Positions 27,279 through 37,815 of a stretch of 64,000 nt of DNA are shown here, in pieces. Origin of the DNA: Paracoccus maritimus (GTDB lineage Bacteria; Pseudomonadota; Alphaproteobacteria; Rhodobacterales; Rhodobacteraceae). Where the stretch lies: contig NZ_JANAVZ010000005.1 of assembly GCF_025195095.1 (NCBI RefSeq), forward strand, positions 186,001 through 250,000, read 5' to 3'. The notes under the pieces were generated by a model. That model saw only the letters and a list, made by a program, of their open reading frames with translations. It was not told the DNA's origin and did no database searches. A program made the translations under genes and the position numbers. The number at the start of each line of letters is the position of its first letter. Within the stretch, counting starts at the first letter, position 1.

Positions 27279-28204
27279 GGCCGCCACAGGCGACCGTTCC
27301 GGCGGGGATCTCGGCCCGGATGGTCGCGGCGGACTGGCTGCAACTGGGTTTGCTGTCGCTGGTTTGGGGCGGATCGTTTTTTCTTGTCGCCATCGCGGTG
27401 ACCGGATTGCCGGTACTGACCATCGTGGCGGGGCGCGTATCTGTTGCTGCGCTGGTGCTGTGGGTGATCGTGGTTGCCACTGGCCGCCGCGCGCCGCGCG
27501 ATCCGCGCATCTGGGCTGCGTTCCTGATCATGGGCGTGCTGAACAATGCCGTGCCGTTTTCGCTGATCGTCTTCGGGCAGACGCAGATCCCATCGGGTCT
27601 TGCCTCGATCCTGAACGCCACAACGCCGCTGTGGACGGTGATCGTCTCGGGGCTTGTTCTTGCCGATGAACGCGCCAGCATCCGCAAGCTGGCCGGGGTC
27701 GTCCTGGGCTTGGGCGGCGTTGCGGTGATGATCGGGCTGGACAGCCTGGCCGGGGTCGGACATGCGGTCTGGCCGCAGCTGGCGGTGCTGGGCGCTGCGA
27801 TCTCGTATGCGTTCGCCAGCGTCTTCGGGCGGCGATTCCGGACCATGGGCGTCGATCCCGTGGTGACAGCCGCCGGCATGGTGACCGGATCCAGCTTGAT
27901 CCTGCTGCCCTGCGCGCTGGTGTTCGACGGCTGGCCCGCGGCCGCGCCGGGGCAGGCATGGCTGGCTGTGGGGGTGCTGGGGGTGATCTGCACGGGATTG
28001 GCCTATGTGCTGTATTTCCGGGTGCTGGCGCGCGCCGGGGCCACCAACATTTCGCTGGTCACGTTCCTGGTCCCGGTCTCGGCGATCCTTCTGGGTTGGC
28101 TGTTTCTTCGCGAAACCCTGGGGCTGGCGCATGTGATCGGAATCGGGCTGATCGGCGCCGGCCTTGCCCTGATCGACGGGCGTTTGCTGGGCGGGCGCGC
28201 ATGA
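27275..28204 (+). CDS. EamA/DMT-family transporter
   Basis: A 309-residue protein with ten hydrophobic helices in two EamA repeats (about 15-145 and 160-300). It includes GLLSLVWGGSFFLVAIAVTG at the start of repeat 1 and LVPVSAILLGWLFLRETLG at the end of repeat 2. Drug/metabolite exporters of this family often export amino acids or nucleosides; the substrate is unknown. Start ATG overlaps the preceding stop, and its end overlaps a second EamA gene. Confidence 0.87.
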   Translation: MRPPQATVPAGISARMVAADWLQLGLLSLVWGGSFFLVAIAVTGLPVLTIVAGRVSVAALVLWVIVVATGRRAPRDPRIWAAFLIMGVLNNAVPFSLIVFGQTQIPSGLASILNATTPLWTVIVSGLVLADERASIRKLAGVVLGLGGVAVMIGLDSLAGVGHAVWPQLAVLGAAISYAFASVFGRRFRTMGVDPVVTAAGMVTGSSLILLPCALVFDGWPAAAPGQAWLAVGVLGVICTGLAYVLYFRVLARAGATNISLVTFLVPVSAILLGWLFLRETLGLAHVIGIGLIGAGLALIDGRLLGGRA

Positions 28205-29100
28205 CGTTGGCCGCACGCCGCGAAGGATTGCGCGGCCACGCCGCGATGCTGTTGTTCTCGGGGCTTGTGGCGGGCTCGTTCTCGCTGGGATCGCGGGCGG
28301 CGAACCTGATAGATCCGGCCGCGATTAACGCCGCGCGCTTCGTGATCGCGGCGGGGGTGATCGGTGGTGTCGTGCTGGCCGGGCGCGGCGTGCCGCGTCG
28401 CGCGTGTCGCGCGCCGTGGCGCTATCTTCTTCTGGGCGCCGTGTTCGCCAGCTATTTCGTGCTGATGTTCCAAGGGCTGAAGACGGCGCTGCCTGTCAGC
28501 GCCGCTGCCGTCTTCACCCTGACCCCGCTGATGGCCGCGGGCTTCGGTTGGCTGCTGATGCGGCAACGTCTGACACTGCGCATCGCCGGGGCACTGATCC
28601 TGGGCGGGCTGGGGGCGTTATGGGTCATCTTTCGCGGCGATATGGCGGCGATGGCCCGCCTGCAATTCGGACGCGGCGAGGCGATCTATCTGGTCGGCTG
28701 TGCGGCGCATGCGTTCTACACGCCGCTTGTGCGCAAGCTGAATCGCGGGGAAACGCCGCTGGTCTTTTCGCTGGGGACGCTGGTCGCGGGGGCGATCCTG
28801 CTGCTGATCTGGGGGGCTCCGGCGATCCTCGGCACGGACTGGGGCAATCTGCCCCCGATCGTCTGGATCACTCTGATCTATGTTTCGGTCTTTGCCAGTT
28901 CAGTGACTTTCGTGCTGGTGCAGTTCGCGACCTTGCGGCTGCCGGCGGCGAAGGTGATGGCCTATACCTATCTGACCCCGGTATGGGTCATCGTTCTGGA
29001 AGCCGCGTTCGGCACGGGCCTGCCCGGCCCGGTCATTCTTCCCGGTATCGCCATGACGCTTTTCGCGCTGGCGTTGCTTCTGAAGGGAGAGGAAGGCTGA
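28201..29100 (+). CDS. EamA/DMT-family transporter, second of a tandem pair
   Basis: A 299-residue ten-helix EamA protein, with ALKTALPVSAAAVFTLTPLM-like repeat 1 chemistry (FQGLKTALPVSAAAVFTL) and YTYLTPVWVIVLEAAFG in repeat 2. ATG at 28201 overlaps the stop of the first EamA gene (ATGA); an open frame reaching back to 27958 is not conserved. Two different EamA proteins translated in tandem may act separately or as a pair. Confidence 0.86.
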   Translation: MTLAARREGLRGHAAMLLFSGLVAGSFSLGSRAANLIDPAAINAARFVIAAGVIGGVVLAGRGVPRRACRAPWRYLLLGAVFASYFVLMFQGLKTALPVSAAAVFTLTPLMAAGFGWLLMRQRLTLRIAGALILGGLGALWVIFRGDMAAMARLQFGRGEAIYLVGCAAHAFYTPLVRKLNRGETPLVFSLGTLVAGAILLLIWGAPAILGTDWGNLPPIVWITLIYVSVFASSVTFVLVQFATLRLPAAKVMAYTYLTPVWVIVLEAAFGTGLPGPVILPGIAMTLFALALLLKGEEG

Positions 29101-29197
29101 ACGCCAGCCTGCGCGCAGGTCTGAAAACAGCCGCTTTTCATCACCTCACGCACTCGTTAGGGTCCGCCCGATATCTGGGGCAGGAACGAGGCGGGCG

Positions 29198-29968
29198 GTG
29201 GCGCATATCATCGTTGTGGGCAACGAAAAGGGTGGTTCGGGCAAGTCCACGACCTCGATGCACGTCGCCACGGCGCTGGCACGGATGGGCCATCGCGTGG
29301 GCGGGCTGGATCTGGATGTGCGTCAGCGCAGTTTCGGCCGTTACCTTGAGAATCGCGCCGCCTTCGTCAAGCGAGAAGGACTGGACCTGCCGATTCCGGT
29401 AATTGGGCAGTTGGGTCAGGGCAACGATCCCCTGACCCCGGCACTGACCGAACTTGATGCATCATGCGATTTCATCCTGCTGGATTGTCCGGGCTCGCAC
29501 ACCCAGCTCAGCCAGATGGCGCATACGGTCGCCGATACGCTGCTGACGCCGATGAACGACAGTTTCGTGGATTTCGACCTGTTGGCGCGACTGACGCCCG
29601 AGGGCAGGGTTCTGGGTCCGTCGATCTATGCCGAGATGGTCTGGGCGGCACGGCAGATGCGCGCCGAGGCGGGGGCCGGACCGATCGACTGGCTGGTGCT
29701 GCGCAACCGTCTGGGAACACAGGCGATGCACAACAAGCGCAAGGTCGGCGGTGCGCTGGCCACGCTGTCGAAGCGGATCGGTTTTCGCGTCGCGCCGGGG
29801 TTTTCCGAACGGGTGATCTTTCGCGAATTGTTCCCGCGCGGGCTGACCCTGCTGGATCTGAAGGATATCGGGACGGAACAGCTGTCGATGTCGAATATCG
29901 CCGCGCGTCAGGAACTGCGCGATCTGATAAACGAACTGAAGCTGCCGGGTGTCGAGGTCAGTTTCTGA
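29198..29968 (+). CDS. mipZ: Division plane positioning ATPase MipZ
   Basis: A 256-residue ParA/MinD-type ATPase. The deviant Walker A GNEKGGSGKSTT lies at residues 8-19, LDLDVRQRSFGRYLENR follows the switch region, and LLDCPGSHT is Walker B. MipZ forms gradients from the chromosome poles and blocks FtsZ assembly away from mid-cell; it replaces MinCD in many alphaproteobacteria. The start is GTG at 29198. It stands alone, 97 bp after the EamA pair. Confidence 0.93.
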   Translation: MAHIIVVGNEKGGSGKSTTSMHVATALARMGHRVGGLDLDVRQRSFGRYLENRAAFVKREGLDLPIPVIGQLGQGNDPLTPALTELDASCDFILLDCPGSHTQLSQMAHTVADTLLTPMNDSFVDFDLLARLTPEGRVLGPSIYAEMVWAARQMRAEAGAGPIDWLVLRNRLGTQAMHNKRKVGGALATLSKRIGFRVAPGFSERVIFRELFPRGLTLLDLKDIGTEQLSMSNIAARQELRDLINELKLPGVEVSF

Positions 29969-30150
29969 TCCTGTCGCACGATAGCACCCAGCATCGCGCC
30001 CGGCACTGGTTACAAAGCTGTCGGTGCACGTGGATGCGCCCGAAACGGTAACGGTCGGGTGAAGACGATGCCCGTGCCGCCGTGTCGCAGATTGACGCGG
30101 GGCGCGGCGTCTGAATGATCGGTCAGGAACCGCAGGCAGGGAAAGCTCCG

Positions 30151-31380
30151 ATGCGAAACATCTTGTTCACGCTTCTTGCCGTGGCCGCCATGGCCGGTTC
30201 CGCCTTGTCGCAGGAAAGCGACGAGGCGGTTCAGCGCAGCATTCCGACGGTTACGGTCGCATCTGCCGTCACGACCGAGATGCAGGCCCGCGTGCCGGTT
30301 TCGGGCACACTGGTCGCCCGTCAGCAGGTGCAGGTCTATCCGCGCGTCAGCGGCTACGAGATCACCGAGATCCTCGCCGAGGCCGGGGACACGGTCGAAA
30401 AGGGGCAGGTGCTGGCGCGACTGGCCACCGACACGCTGTCAGCGCAGTTGGCGCAGGCCGAGGCCGAATATCAGCGCGCCGAGGCCGGTGTCAGCCAGGC
30501 CCGCAGCAATATCGACAGTGCGGAGGCGTCGCTGACGCAGGCTAGAACCTCGTTAGAGCGGGCGCAGCGGCTGCGTCAGGGCGGCAATGCGTCGCAGGCC
30601 GCTTTGGATCAGGCGGTCGCCGCCGAAGCCAATGCGCGGGCAAGCGCCGCGTCGGCAGGCGATGGTCTGGCGTTGGCGCAGGCCGCGCTGGCCCAGGCCG
30701 AGGCCGCACGCCGGATTGCCCGGCTGAACCTTGATCGGGCGGAAATCGCGGCCCCGGTCGCGGGTCTGGTCGTTGGGCGCAACGCCGAACTTGGCGCGCT
30801 GTCGGGCGGCTCGGCCGAGCCGTTGTTCATGATGATCGCCAACGGATCCGTCGAAATGGAGGCCGAGGTGATCGAGACCGCCTTGCGCAGCCTGTCGATC
30901 GGCGACCCTGCCGAGATAAATGTTGCGGGGCTGGGGGATATCGGCGGTTCGGTACGACTGATCCCGGCATCGGTTGATCCGGTCACGCGGCTTGGCCTGA
31001 TGCGTGTTTCGCTTGAACCGCATCCGGGTCTGAGGACCGGGCTGTTCGCCAGCGGCTGGATCATCACCGCACGCCGCGACGCCGTCGCGGTTCCGGCGAC
31101 GGCGGTGCTGTCGGATGCGGGAGGGCAGCGGGTTCAGGTGGTCAGGGACGGTGTCGTCGAGACGCGTCAGGTCCGTGCCGGGCTGCTGTGGGACGGCAAG
31201 CGCGAAATCCTGTCGGGTCTTCGCGACGGCGAACAGGTGATTGCGCGATCCGGGGCCTTCTTCCGCAATGGCGATCAGGTCAGCGCCGTGCCCGCGGAAT
31301 CGTCCGACGGACAGCCTGAACCTGCAAGTGAATCCGCCAGCCTGGCCGACCCGGCTGCCGAGGGGGGACGCCAGCCATGA
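30151..31380 (+). CDS. RND efflux periplasmic adaptor
   Basis: A 409-residue membrane-fusion protein. The signal peptide covers residues 1-20 (ends GSALSQ). A lipoyl/beta-barrel half-motif (VPVSGTLVARQQVQVYPRVS) and a long Ala/Gln/Glu coiled coil at about 95-195 follow, then the second lipoyl half (IAAPVAGLVVGRNAELG). It links an inner-membrane RND pump to an outer-membrane channel. ATG at 30151 is preferred to 30115 because the signal peptide begins there. It overlaps the pump gene by four bases. Confidence 0.92.
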   Translation: MRNILFTLLAVAAMAGSALSQESDEAVQRSIPTVTVASAVTTEMQARVPVSGTLVARQQVQVYPRVSGYEITEILAEAGDTVEKGQVLARLATDTLSAQLAQAEAEYQRAEAGVSQARSNIDSAEASLTQARTSLERAQRLRQGGNASQAALDQAVAAEANARASAASAGDGLALAQAALAQAEAARRIARLNLDRAEIAAPVAGLVVGRNAELGALSGGSAEPLFMMIANGSVEMEAEVIETALRSLSIGDPAEINVAGLGDIGGSVRLIPASVDPVTRLGLMRVSLEPHPGLRTGLFASGWIITARRDAVAVPATAVLSDAGGQRVQVVRDGVVETRQVRAGLLWDGKREILSGLRDGEQVIARSGAFFRNGDQVSAVPAESSDGQPEPASESASLADPAAEGGRQP

Positions 31381-34300
31381 ACATGTCCACCTGGTCGATC
31401 CGGCACCCGGTTCCGCCCATCGCGCTGTTCCTGGTTCTGGTCGTGGTGGGGCTTTTCAGCTTCAGCCGGCTGCCGGTGACCGCCATGCCGAACATCGACC
31501 TGCCGATCGTCAGTGTCAGTATCGAACAACCCGGTGCCGCGCCGGCCGAACTGACAAGCCAGGTGATCCAGCCGGTCGAGGACAGCATCGCGTCGGTCAC
31601 GGGGGTCCGCCATATCACCTCGACCGCGACGGACAGCAGTGCCAGCATCACCGTCGAGTTCGAACTTGAAACCGACAGCGACCGGGCCGTGAACGATGTC
31701 AAGGACGCGGTCTCGAACGTGCGGGCCGAATTGCCCGACAGTATCAGCGAACCGATCGTTCAGCGGGTCGATGTGACCGGGTTTCCGATCCTGACCTATG
31801 CGGTCAGCGACCCGACGCAGTCGATCGAGGCGCTGTCGAAGTTCGTCGATGACGTGATCGGCCGGGAATTGTCCAACGTGGATGGCGTCGCCCGGACGAC
31901 CCGGATCGGCGGGGCCGAGCGGCAGATCAAGGTCGAACTGAACCCTGACCGCCTGCTGGCGCATGGTCTGACCGCTGCCGATGTCTCGGACCAGCTGCGC
32001 GCCAAGAATATCGACCTGGGCGGCGGCCGCGGTGACCTGGCCGGCACCGAGTATTCGATCCGCACCCTGGGATCGGCCGACACCGTCGCCCAGCTTGCTG
32101 CCAGTCCCATCTCCATTGCCGAAGGACGCACGATCCGTCTGGACCAGCTGGGTGACGTCATAGACGGCGCCAGCGACGAACGCAGCTTTGCATTGCTGGA
32201 CGGCCAGCCGGTGGTCGCGTTCGGCGTCTATCGCGGGAGCGGCGAATCCGATCTGGCGGCGGGCGACGCCACCAAGGCCAAGCTGGAGGAGATCCGCCAG
32301 CGTCATCCCAATACCCGGATCACGCTGATCGACGATTCTACGACCTATACCGCCGCAAGCTATCACAGCGCGATGGAAACCCTGTACGAGGGCGCGGCGC
32401 TGGCGGTGATCGTGGTGTTCCTGTTCCTGCGCAACTGGCGCGCCACGCTGATCGCCGCCGTCGCACTGCCTCTGTCGATCATTCCGACCTTTTTCGTGAT
32501 GCAGTGGCTGGGCTTCACGCTGAACGGCATCAGTCTGCTGGGGATCACCCTGGTGACCGGCATTCTTGTCGATGATGCCATCGTCGAGATCGAGAACATC
32601 GTCCGGCATATCGGCATGGGTGCGCCGCCCTATGAAGCCAGCGAGGAAGCTGCCAACGAGATCGGTCTGACGGTCATCGCGATCAGCTTTTCGATCGTCG
32701 CGGTGTTCGCGCCGGTCAGTTTCATGGGCGGTATTCCCGGGCAGTATTTCAAGCAGTTCGGCCTGACGGTCGCGGTTTCGGTGCTGTTCTCGCTGCTGGT
32801 GGCGCGGATCGTCACGCCGATGATGTCAGCCTATTTCATGCGCGGCGTGGTGCATGACGAGGGGCGCGCGGACGGAATTGTCATGCGCGGCCTGATGGCG
32901 GTTTGCCGCTGGACGATGCGTCATCGCGGGCTGACCCTGCTGGGCGGTGTGGGGATCTTTGCGGTCTCGATCTATTCTGCGACGCTGCTGCCGACAGAGT
33001 TCATTCCGGCGCAGGACGTGGGTCGCAGCCAGATCGAGCTGGAGATGCCTCCGGGAACGACCATCCTTGAGACCGAGGACGCCGCCCGCCGCGTGACCCG
33101 CCGGATCGAAGACACCCCCGAGGTGAAATCGGTCTTCGCCTACAGCGACGGATCGGACGTGACCCGTTCGCGGGTCATGATCAACTATGGCAGCAAGGAG
33201 ACACGGGAACGGTCGCAGTTCACGCTGGAGGCGGAACTGAAACAGCGCCTGGCCGATCTGCCGGACATGCGGATCAATTTCCAGAACGAGAATGGCGAGA
33301 ACGACTTCACGATCAACGTGCTGGGCGATACCGAAGACGGCGCGGCCCTTGCCGCCGAACGTCTGGCCGCGGCCATGGGGCAACTGCCCACGCTGGAGGG
33401 CGTGACATCGTCGGCCAGCCTGCAGCGACCCGAGATCCAGATCCTGCCCAAGTCCGACATCGCGGCGCAGCTTGGGGTGACGGCCAGCGCGATGGCCACA
33501 ACGCTGCGGGTCGCGACGCTTGGCGATATCGAAGCCAATCTTGCCAAGTTCAACACTGGAGACGAACAGCTTCCGATCGTCGTGCGCCTGAACGAAGCCG
33601 CCCGCAACGACCTGATGCAGGTCCAGAATTTGCGGGTGCCAAGCTCTGCCGGGCAGATTCCCTTGGCAACCGTCGCGGATGTCACTCTGTCGGCCGGTGC
33701 GACCCAGATCGGTCGCTATGATCGCCAGTATCAGACGACGGTCAGCGCGAACCTGGCCGATGGCGCGCTGCTTGGCCCGGTGAATGCGCAGGTGACCGAA
33801 TTGCAGGACCGGATCCAGATGCCGCCCGGCACCAGTATCCAGTCCGCAGGCGATGCCGAGATCATGGGAGAGGTTTTCGCGGCGTTCGGGCTGGCCATGG
33901 GGTCGGGGGTGATGCTGGTCTATGTCGTTCTGGTGCTGCTGTTTCATAACTTCGTGACGCCGGTCACCATCCTGCTGTCGCTGCCGCTGGCGATCGGCGG
34001 CGCGATCCTGGCGCTGTTCATTACCGGCAATTCGATCAGCATGGCGGTGGTGATCGGATTCCTGATGCTGATGGGGATCGTCACCAAGAATTCCATCATG
34101 CTGGTCGAATTCGCCCTGACATCGATGGCGGCGGGAACACCCAAGCGCGAGGCGATCCTTGACGCGGTGCACAAGCGCGCCCGGCCAATCGTGATGACCA
34201 CGATCGCCATGAGTGCGGGCATGGTGCCGTCGGCCATGGCCACCGGCGAGGGGGGCGAATTCCGGGCGCCGATGGCGATCGCCGTGATCGGCGGGCTGGT

Positions 34301-34433
34301 CCTGTCCACCGTCCTGTCGCTGCTGTTCGTGCCCTCGCTGTTCTCGGTCATCCATGGCGGCCAGCACCGGATCTTCGGCTGGATCGCAAGGCGGATCGGC
34401 CTGAACAAGGCGCGCGAGATACCGGCCGAGTAA
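31377..34433 (+). CDS. RND-family efflux pump permease
   Basis: A 1018-residue proton-driven transporter with the usual two halves, each with a large periplasmic loop, and twelve membrane helices. The first helix is near residues 12-30; TM4 carries the proton-relay aspartates in GILVDDAIVEIENIVRH; the second half shows MGIVTKNSIMLVEFAL. It resembles the MexF/AcrB-like HAE1 group exporting drugs or small organics. No outer-membrane TolC-type gene is next to it, so it must use one encoded elsewhere. Confidence 0.93.
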   Translation: MNMSTWSIRHPVPPIALFLVLVVVGLFSFSRLPVTAMPNIDLPIVSVSIEQPGAAPAELTSQVIQPVEDSIASVTGVRHITSTATDSSASITVEFELETDSDRAVNDVKDAVSNVRAELPDSISEPIVQRVDVTGFPILTYAVSDPTQSIEALSKFVDDVIGRELSNVDGVARTTRIGGAERQIKVELNPDRLLAHGLTAADVSDQLRAKNIDLGGGRGDLAGTEYSIRTLGSADTVAQLAASPISIAEGRTIRLDQLGDVIDGASDERSFALLDGQPVVAFGVYRGSGESDLAAGDATKAKLEEIRQRHPNTRITLIDDSTTYTAASYHSAMETLYEGAALAVIVVFLFLRNWRATLIAAVALPLSIIPTFFVMQWLGFTLNGISLLGITLVTGILVDDAIVEIENIVRHIGMGAPPYEASEEAANEIGLTVIAISFSIVAVFAPVSFMGGIPGQYFKQFGLTVAVSVLFSLLVARIVTPMMSAYFMRGVVHDEGRADGIVMRGLMAVCRWTMRHRGLTLLGGVGIFAVSIYSATLLPTEFIPAQDVGRSQIELEMPPGTTILETEDAARRVTRRIEDTPEVKSVFAYSDGSDVTRSRVMINYGSKETRERSQFTLEAELKQRLADLPDMRINFQNENGENDFTINVLGDTEDGAALAAERLAAAMGQLPTLEGVTSSASLQRPEIQILPKSDIAAQLGVTASAMATTLRVATLGDIEANLAKFNTGDEQLPIVVRLNEAARNDLMQVQNLRVPSSAGQIPLATVADVTLSAGATQIGRYDRQYQTTVSANLADGALLGPVNAQVTELQDRIQMPPGTSIQSAGDAEIMGEVFAAFGLAMGSGVMLVYVVLVLLFHNFVTPVTILLSLPLAIGGAILALFITGNSISMAVVIGFLMLMGIVTKNSIMLVEFALTSMAAGTPKREAILDAVHKRARPIVMTTIAMSAGMVPSAMATGEGGEFRAPMAIAVIGGLVLSTVLSLLFVPSLFSVIHGGQHRIFGWIARRIGLNKAREIPAE

Positions 34434-34498
34434 GCTTTGGAACCTGCCTGCCGCGGGACGCATTGGGTGGGCAGATACCAATCCGAAAGGAGGCCGAG

Positions 34499-35017
34499 AT
34501 GGCCAATATCCTCATCATGGCATCCGATGGGTTCGAGCAGTCCGAACTGTTTGTCCCGTTGGAGCGTTTGAAGGCCGCTGGACACAACGTCCACGTCGCC
34601 GCGCCCGAGACGGCAGAGATCCGGGCATGGGGGAAGGAAGGCTGGGGCAAATCCGTTCAGGCCGACATGACGATCGCGGATGCATCCGCGGCGGATTACG
34701 ATGCGCTGGTCTTGCCGGGCGGCGTCATCAATCCCGACACTTTGCGACAGGACAAGAAGGCGATCGGGGTGATTCAGGCTTTTTCAAAGGCCGACAAGCC
34801 CGTCGCCGCCATCTGCCACGCGCCATGGCTGCTGATTGAGGCGGGGCTGGCCAGTGGCCGGAAAATGACCGGCTATGGCTCGATCCGGACCGATATCAGC
34901 AATGCCGGGGCGGATGTCCTCGATGACAGCGTGGTCGTTGACCGCGGGATCATCACAAGCCGCAGTCCGGACGATCTGGATGACTTCGTCGCCGAGATCG
35001 AAAAGGCCGTTGCCTGA
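34499..35017 (+). CDS. DJ-1/PfpI-family protein (class I glutamine amidotransferase-like)
   Basis: A 172-residue PfpI/YhbO-type protein. The nucleophile elbow is AAICHAPW with Cys106-His107, and the acidic partner is Glu13 in DGFEQSE. Family members act as chaperone/glyoxalase-like stress proteins or deglycases. GAAAGGAGG precedes ATG 34499. It lies 65 bp after the RND pump, possibly with its own promoter, and ends before a strong terminator. Confidence 0.88.
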   Translation: MANILIMASDGFEQSELFVPLERLKAAGHNVHVAAPETAEIRAWGKEGWGKSVQADMTIADASAADYDALVLPGGVINPDTLRQDKKAIGVIQAFSKADKPVAAICHAPWLLIEAGLASGRKMTGYGSIRTDISNAGADVLDDSVVVDRGIITSRSPDDLDDFVAEIEKAVA

Positions 35018-35053
35018 TCGGGCCATCCGGACAGAGTTCGATCAACGCAAAAG

Positions 35054-35078
35054 AAAAGGGGCCCAAAGGCCCCTTTTT
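35054..35078. terminator. Bidirectional Rho-independent terminator
   Basis: AAAAGGGGCC (35054-35063) pairs with GGCCCCTTTT (35068-35077), loop CAAA, with T-tracts on both strands. It lies between the PfpI-type gene and the convergent pdhC. Confidence 0.92.
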
Positions 35079-35100
35079 GCTTGCTGGTCCAAAAGACCTG

Positions 35101-36405
35101 TCAGGCCAGCATGCCCATCGGGTTTTCCAGATGGTTGACGATGGCTTCCAGAAGCTGGGCGCCAAGCGCACCGTCGATCACCCGGTGATCGACCGACAGA
35201 GTCATCGACATCACGTTGCGGATCACCACCTCGTCGCCTTCGACGACCGGTGTCTTGATGCCCGCGCCGACGGCAAGGATCGCGCCATGTGGCGGGTTGA
35301 TCACGGCGTCGAAATTCTCGATTCCGAACATGCCCAGATTGCTGATCGCGAAGCTGCCACCCTGGTATTCATGCGGTGCCAGCTTCTTCGTCTTGGCGCG
35401 CGTCGCCAGATCCTTCATTTCAGTCGATAGCCGCGACAGCGTCTTGATCTCGGCGTCCTTCAGGACCGGGGTGAACAGCCCCCCCTCGATCGCCACGGCT
35501 ACCGCGACATCCGAGGGTTTCAGCTTGATGATCCGGTCGCCCGCCCAGACCGCGTTGGCGTCAGGGACCTGCTGCAGGGCCAGTGCACAGGCCTTGATGA
35601 TGAAGTCGTTCACCGACAGCTTCACGCCGCGTCCTTCAAGCTGCTTGTTCAGCGTGCCGCGGAACTTCATCAACTCGTCCAGCTTGGCCGAACGGCGCAG
35701 ATAGAAATGCGGTATGGTCTGCTTGGCTTCGGACAGCCGGGCGGCGATGGTGCGGCGCATGCCGTCCAACGTCACCTCTTCCGTTTCGCGGTCGGCATAG
35801 ATCTTGGCGACAGCGTCGGCCGATGGGCCCTTGGGGGCTTCGGCGGCGGCGGCAGGCGCGGCTTTCGGCGCATCAGCCTTGGCCGGCGCGGCACCGGGCT
35901 TGGCGTCCTCGACATCGGCCTTGACGATCCGACCGCGCGGGCCCGATCCCTTGATCGAGCCAAGATCCAGGCCCTTTTCCGCCGCGATCCTGCGCGCAAG
36001 CGGTGACGCGAAGATCCGGTCACCCTTGTCGGAATTGGGCGCGGGCGGGGCCTTGGCGGGGGCTGCCTGAGCTTCGGCCTCTTTCGGGGCTTCTGCGGGG
36101 GCGTCGGTTTTCGGTGCGTCGGCCTTGGGGCTCGATACGTCACCGATATCATCGGCGCTTTCACCTTCTTCCAGAAGAACGGCGATGGGGGTGTTGACCT
36201 TCACCCCGGCACTGCCTTCCTCGACAAGGATCTTGCCCACCGTGCCCTCGTCGACGGCCTCGAATTCCATCGTGGCCTTGTCGGTCTCGATCTCGGCAAG
36301 GATATCGCCGGATTTGACCTCGTCGCCCTCTTTCACCAGCCATTTGGCCAGCGTGCCTTCCTCCATGGTCGGAGACAGCGCGGGCATCAGGATTTCTGTC
36401 GGCAT
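35101..36405 (-). CDS. pdhC: Pyruvate dehydrogenase E2, dihydrolipoamide acetyltransferase
   Basis: A 434-residue E2. One lipoyl domain (1-80) has the lipoylated lysine in ETDKATMEF, followed by an Ala/Pro/Lys-rich linker. The E1/E3-binding domain is at about 135-170 ([17 protein letters not shown]), and the acetyltransferase core ends with [17 protein letters not shown] holding the catalytic histidine. It passes acetyl groups to CoA. It is the last gene of pdhABC and lies 13 bp after pdhB. Confidence 0.95.
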   Translation of the reverse strand: MPTEILMPALSPTMEEGTLAKWLVKEGDEVKSGDILAEIETDKATMEFEAVDEGTVGKILVEEGSAGVKVNTPIAVLLEEGESADDIGDVSSPKADAPKTDAPAEAPKEAEAQAAPAKAPPAPNSDKGDRIFASPLARRIAAEKGLDLGSIKGSGPRGRIVKADVEDAKPGAAPAKADAPKAAPAAAAEAPKGPSADAVAKIYADRETEEVTLDGMRRTIAARLSEAKQTIPHFYLRRSAKLDELMKFRGTLNKQLEGRGVKLSVNDFIIKACALALQQVPDANAVWAGDRIIKLKPSDVAVAVAIEGGLFTPVLKDAEIKTLSRLSTEMKDLATRAKTKKLAPHEYQGGSFAISNLGMFGIENFDAVINPPHGAILAVGAGIKTPVVEGDEVVIRNVMSMTLSVDHRVIDGALGAQLLEAIVNHLENPMGMLA

Positions 36406-36418
36406 CTCGGCTGCTCCC

Positions 36419-37801
36419 TTACTTGTAGGTAACTTTCTTCACCGCCTCGACGACCTCGGGGGCCGTGATCAGCGCGTGTTTTTCAAGATTGGCGGCATAC
36501 GGCATAGGCACGTCCTTGCCGGTGCAGTTGATCACCGGGGCATCCAGCCAGTCGAAGGCGTTCTCCATCACGTAGGCCGAGATGTGGTTGCCGATCGCGC
36601 CGACCGGGAAACCTTCCTCGACGGTGACAAGGCGATTGGTCTTCTTCACCGACTCGATCACCGTGCCATAGTCGATCGGACGCAGCGTGCGCAGGTCGAT
36701 CACCTCGGCCTCGATGCCCTCTTCGGCAAGCTTTTCGGCCGCCTCGAGGGAATGCGCCATGCCGATGCCGAAGCTGACGATGGTCACGTCCTTGCCGGAC
36801 CGCGCGATCCGCGCCTTGCCGAAGGGAATGGTGAAATCCTCAAGATCCGGAACCTCGAAGCTGCGACCATAAAGGATCTCGTTCTCAAGGAAGATCACCG
36901 GGTTCGGATCGCGGATCGCCTGTTTCAACAGACCCTTCGCGTCGGCGGCGGTATAGGGCATCACCACCTTCAGACCGGGGATCGCCGCATACCAAGCCGC
37001 GTAATCCTGGCTGTGCTGGGCGCCCACGCGTGCAGCGGCGCCGTTGGGACCGCGGAAGACAATGGGGCACCCCATCTGACCGCCCGACATATACAGCGTT
37101 TTGGCAGCCGAGTTGATGATATGGTCCATCGCCTGCATGGCGAAGTTGAAGGTCATGAACTCGACAATGGGACGCAGCCCTGCCAGTGCGGCGCCGGTGC
37201 CGATGCCCGCGAAGCCGTATTCGCTGATCGGCGTGTCGACCACGCGGCGGGGGCCGAACTTGTCCAGCAGGCCTTGGCTGATCTTGTAGGCGCCCTGATA
37301 TTCGCCGACCTCTTCGCCCATCAGGAAGACGGTTTCGTCGCGGCTCATTTCTTCTTCCATGGCTTCGCGCAATGCTTCGCGCACGGTCATGGATTTCATC
37401 TTGGTGTCTTCCGGCCAATCCGGGCTTGCATTCGCCGACGGCGTCTGCGGGGCTTCGTCGGCGGATGCGGCGGGCGTGGCCTCTGCCTTCGTCTCGGCCG
37501 GGGCTGCGTCGCCGGAGGATGCGGGGGACGACGACGCCTCGATGTCATCGGCGCTTTCGCCTTCCTCGATCATCACGGCGATCGGCGTATTCACCTTCAC
37601 GCCCTCAGAGCCTTCCTGGATCAGGATCTTGCCAAGGATGCCTTCATCGACCGCCTCGAATTCCATCGTGGCCTTGTCGGTCTCGATCTCGGCCAGGATG
37701 TCGCCGGACTTGACCTCGTCGCCTTCCTTTTTCAGCCATTTCGCCAGCGTGCCTTCCTCCATGGTCGGCGACAGGGCGGGCATCAGGATTTCGGTTGCCA
37801 T
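36419..37801 (-). CDS. pdhB: Pyruvate dehydrogenase E1 beta subunit with N-terminal lipoyl domain
   Basis: A 460-residue E1 beta. Residues 1-80 form an extra lipoyl domain nearly identical to that of the E2 next door ([29 protein letters not shown]). A Ser/Ala/Glu linker is followed by the transketolase-like core from about residue 138 ([31 protein letters not shown]). A lipoylated E1 beta is known for alphaproteobacterial complexes. ATG at 37801 is supported by the lipoyl-domain start and the upstream GGGAGGGAC. Confidence 0.95.
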   Translation of the reverse strand: MATEILMPALSPTMEEGTLAKWLKKEGDEVKSGDILAEIETDKATMEFEAVDEGILGKILIQEGSEGVKVNTPIAVMIEEGESADDIEASSSPASSGDAAPAETKAEATPAASADEAPQTPSANASPDWPEDTKMKSMTVREALREAMEEEMSRDETVFLMGEEVGEYQGAYKISQGLLDKFGPRRVVDTPISEYGFAGIGTGAALAGLRPIVEFMTFNFAMQAMDHIINSAAKTLYMSGGQMGCPIVFRGPNGAAARVGAQHSQDYAAWYAAIPGLKVVMPYTAADAKGLLKQAIRDPNPVIFLENEILYGRSFEVPDLEDFTIPFGKARIARSGKDVTIVSFGIGMAHSLEAAEKLAEEGIEAEVIDLRTLRPIDYGTVIESVKKTNRLVTVEEGFPVGAIGNHISAYVMENAFDWLDAPVINCTGKDVPMPYAANLEKHALITAPEVVEAVKKVTYK

Positions 37802-37815
37802 TCTTCGTCCCTCCC

